Shown here in pieces: positions 62,270 through 64,000 of a stretch of DNA of 64,000 nt. The number at the start of each line of letters is the position of its first letter. Position 1 is the stretch's first letter. The stretch is from assembly GCA_001464575.1 (NCBI GenBank), contig LNFE01000096.1, positions 1 through 64,000 on the forward strand. Reading direction: 5' to 3'. The DNA is from Acidobacteria bacterium Ga0077553 (GTDB taxonomy: Bacteria; Acidobacteriota; Terriglobia; Bryobacterales; Bryobacteraceae). The notes under the pieces are model-generated. The model saw only the letters and a list, made by a program, of their open reading frames with translations, searched no databases and had not been told where the DNA came from. The position numbers and the translations under genes were made by a program.

Positions 62270-62472
62270 GATTCCTGCGGCTTGACCACCGCCCGGAGTC
62301 CCGCCGCCTCGGCGAACGACCGGAAGTCTTTGCCCCTTGTCAGCAACGGCCCCGCGGTCGACCGGAGCACCCCGTCGAACGGGGTTGCCCGCCCGACCCG
62401 GCAACGAAGGGTCGGCCCGGAATCTGGCAACGTCTTTTTTGGGCAGCACCGGTCCGCTTTCATCTCTTCCAC
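62266..62472 (-). pseudogene. Remnant of a PIN-domain (VapC-type) protein
   Basis: A 68-codon ORF whose second half (TAGPLLTRGKDFRSFAEAAGLRAV) resembles the C-terminal end of PIN-domain toxins (LLTRDxDF...GLRVV). The catalytic N-terminal aspartates are absent, so only a fragment is left. It lies in the 428-bp gap between the OsmC-like gene and the sigma factor; the rest of that gap (62473-62690) shows no gene. Confidence 0.35.
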
Positions 62473-62697
62473 AGTCTTCGAGAATCAAATTTTTTCGCGC
62501 AGCTGGCGCCACTGGCGACCCGCGTTCGAAGCAGCCACGAACAATTCCAGCCCCCGCTCGCCCACTACCTTCCCACTAACTCCGCTGGAACTTCAAACGC
62601 GGTTTTTCGCGTCGGCCCCAGAGCCGAAAACAACACGCTCAACGCCGGCTTCGCCCCCTGTACGTTTAATGCCAGCCTCCGCGTTACCATAACGGCA

Positions 62698-63210
62698 GTG
62701 AGCCCCTCCGAAGTCGAACTGACCCAACGCCTTCTCGCCGGCGACGAAGTCTTCCAATACACCTGGCTCATGTGCGGCCAGCGGGAAGACGCCGAAGAGG
62801 TAGCCCAGGACACCCTTCTCAAAGTTTCTCAAAACTGGCGCCAACTCCACGATCCGCACCGCATCAAACCCTGGATGTTCTCCATCGCCCGCAACTGCTG
62901 CCTGATGAAACGCCGCAAAAGCGTCTTCGCCCCTATCGCCGAAGTCCCCGTCGACGACCTCCCCCTCTCCACCACTGCCCCCGACCCCGAAACCCAGCTC
63001 CTTCAGCACGAGATCACCGCCGAGCTCGAAGAAGCCCTCCGCCTCATCCCCGACACTTACCGCGCCGTCCTCCTCCTCCGCGACCGCGAGGAGCTCTCGA
63101 CAGCAGAAACGGCGGAGCTGCTCGGCCTCAGCGAGGACGCTACCAAACAGCGCCTCCACCGCGGCCGGGCCATGCTCCGCCGTCACTTCCTCGCCCAACA
63201 GGGCGCTTAG
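62698..63210 (+). CDS. ECF-type RNA polymerase sigma factor
   Basis: A 170-residue sigma70-family factor: region 2 (REDAEEVAQDTLLKVSQNWR) and region 4 helix-turn-helix (LSTAETAELLGLSEDATKQR). No anti-sigma gene follows; htpX is convergent. A zinc-type anti-sigma may lie elsewhere or be absent. GTG 62698 follows TACCAT by seven bases, suggesting a leaderless transcript. Regulon unknown. Confidence 0.92.
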   Translation: MSPSEVELTQRLLAGDEVFQYTWLMCGQREDAEEVAQDTLLKVSQNWRQLHDPHRIKPWMFSIARNCCLMKRRKSVFAPIAEVPVDDLPLSTTAPDPETQLLQHEITAELEEALRLIPDTYRAVLLLRDREELSTAETAELLGLSEDATKQRLHRGRAMLRRHFLAQQGA

Positions 63211-64000
63211 CGGCTCCGCACCATCGCTTCGAGCGCCGCCACCCGCTCCGCCGTGGGCGGATGGGTCGAAAACAGCTTCGCCAAGCCCCCGCCGCTAAAC
63301 GGATTCGAGATGTACATGTGCGCCATCGCCGGAGATCCCTCCGTCGCCGGCACCCGGTGCGACCAGCTCTCAATCTTCAACAGCGCGTTCGCCAGCGCCT
63401 CGGGCCGGCCCGTATAGACCGCCGCGTCCCGGTCGGCCATGAACTCCCGCGACCGGGAAATCGCCATCTGGATCATCGCCGCCGCAATCGGCGCCACGAT
63501 CATCGCCACCAATCCGCCAATCGGGCTGCCGCCCTCTTCATCGTCATGCCGGCCGCCGCCGAACATCGACGCCCACATCGCCATCTGGCCCAGGGAGCTG
63601 ATCGCGCCGGCAATCGTCGCCGAAACCGTCATAATCAAAGTGTCCCGATGCGCGATGTGCGCCAACTCATGGGCAATCACCCCGGCGATCTCATCGCGGT
63701 TCAGCGCTCGCAGCAAGCCTTCCGTCACCGCCACCACACCTTTGCTCGGGTTCCGCCCCGTCGCAAACGCGTTCGGCGACTGGTCCGGAATCAGGTAGAG
63801 CCGTGGCATCGGAATCCCAGCCTTCTGGGCCAAACCCTGGGTCATCGCGTACAACTCCCGCGCATCTCCCGGCTGAATCTCCTCGGCATGGTGCATCTTC
63901 AGCACAATCGTGTCGGACCACCAGTACGACACGAAGTTCATCACCAAGGCCATACCCAGCGCGATCACCAGGCCGCTCTTGCCGCCCAACGCACCACCCA
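63207..64000 (-). CDS. htpX: Zinc metalloprotease HtpX (N-terminus beyond the window)
   Basis: An M48 membrane protease with HELAH zinc motif (VIAHELAHIAHRD), third ligand region SREFMADRDA, and hydrophobic segments near the start (GLVIALGMALVMNFVSYWW) and the middle. The reading frame continues upstream of the TTG at 63989 through the window edge with GGALGGKSG, as in the usual HtpX first helix, so about 15-25 residues are missing. HtpX degrades damaged membrane proteins under stress. It overlaps the convergent sigma-factor gene by four bases. Confidence 0.93.
   Translation of the reverse strand, partial: GGALGGKSGLVIALGMALVMNFVSYWWSDTIVLKMHHAEEIQPGDARELYAMTQGLAQKAGIPMPRLYLIPDQSPNAFATGRNPSKGVVAVTEGLLRALNRDEIAGVIAHELAHIAHRDTLIMTVSATIAGAISSLGQMAMWASMFGGGRHDDEEGGSPIGGLVAMIVAPIAAAMIQMAISRSREFMADRDAAVYTGRPEALANALLKIESWSHRVPATEGSPAMAHMYISNPFSGGGLAKLFSTHPPTAERVAALEAMVRSR

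Noticed and set aside
62282-62692. ORF of 136 codons on + before the sigma factor
   Set aside because: Low-complexity S/P/T/R composition and no initiation signal; it overlaps the PIN remnant on the other strand.
1-64000. tRNA, rRNA genes, CRISPR arrays and complete insertion sequences
   Set aside because: I looked for T-loop motifs, regularly spaced short repeats and transposase motifs and saw none. A tRNAscan or Infernal run could still reveal something missed by eye.

Overview
The window is GC-rich (high-GC third codon positions) and comes from a Gram-negative bacterium, most likely an acidobacterium of the Bryobacterales/Solibacter type. That placement is inferred from gene content and style, not proven. 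Genes are densely packed, with many ATGA-type and 4-56 nt overlaps. Many start codons lie only 5-12 nt behind a TAnnnT -10 box, so short-leader or leaderless mRNAs look common. I saw no tRNA, rRNA, CRISPR array or complete insertion sequence.

Layout. 1-1.6 kb: an isolated phage-type terminase large subunit. 1.6-5.3 kb: an amidohydrolase, then a porin / NarX-like kinase / NarL-like regulator operon (- strand). 5.4-12.4 kb: an inorganic-carbon/anion uptake operon (SulP, DabA, a broken DabB and a second complex-I-like membrane subunit). 12.4-17.4 kb: D-aminoacylase-like hydrolase, solitary Doc/Fic protein, EfpL-like EF-P paralogue, methyltransferase, exported unknown. 17.5-20.1 kb: a protein remnant and a sigma54 activator with PAS-like sensor domains. 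20.1-24.3 kb: small unknown genes, a probable UGA-recoded ArsC-like selenoprotein, a phosphoesterase and an exported TPR operon. 24.3-28.7 kb: HHH protein, small membrane proteins, ClpS-like adaptor, SDR, pgsA, hflX, hfq. 28.8-37.3 kb (- strand): sugar-type transporter, pentaheme cytochrome, GMC dehydrogenase with Tat gamma subunit, LolA-like protein, FAH-family hydrolase, homoserine dehydrogenase, DUF4139 protein. 37.6-42.1 kb: beta-barrel, receiver protein, nitrilase, pseudouridine synthase, unknown. 42.1-43.5 kb: decayed region ending in four exact-length 147-bp tandem repeats. 43.5-60.7 kb (- strand): the full dcw cell-wall/division cluster mraZ to ftsZ, with an extra FtsA paralogue. 61-64 kb: ppa, acyP, OsmC-like, PIN remnant, ECF sigma factor, htpX (cut by the window end).

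The most notable signal is the ORF at 20856-21212. A TGA codon sits exactly where an ArsC/Spx-like redox protein should have its catalytic cysteine (UxxC), and a hairpin matching the bacterial SECIS rules follows it. Other points of interest are the FtsA paralogue lacking subdomain 1C, face-to-face divergent promoters with 11 and 23 bp between start codons, the tandem repeats behind ftsZ, and two small out-of-frame deletions (dabB, murC). Because murC is essential, those deletions raise the question of assembly error.
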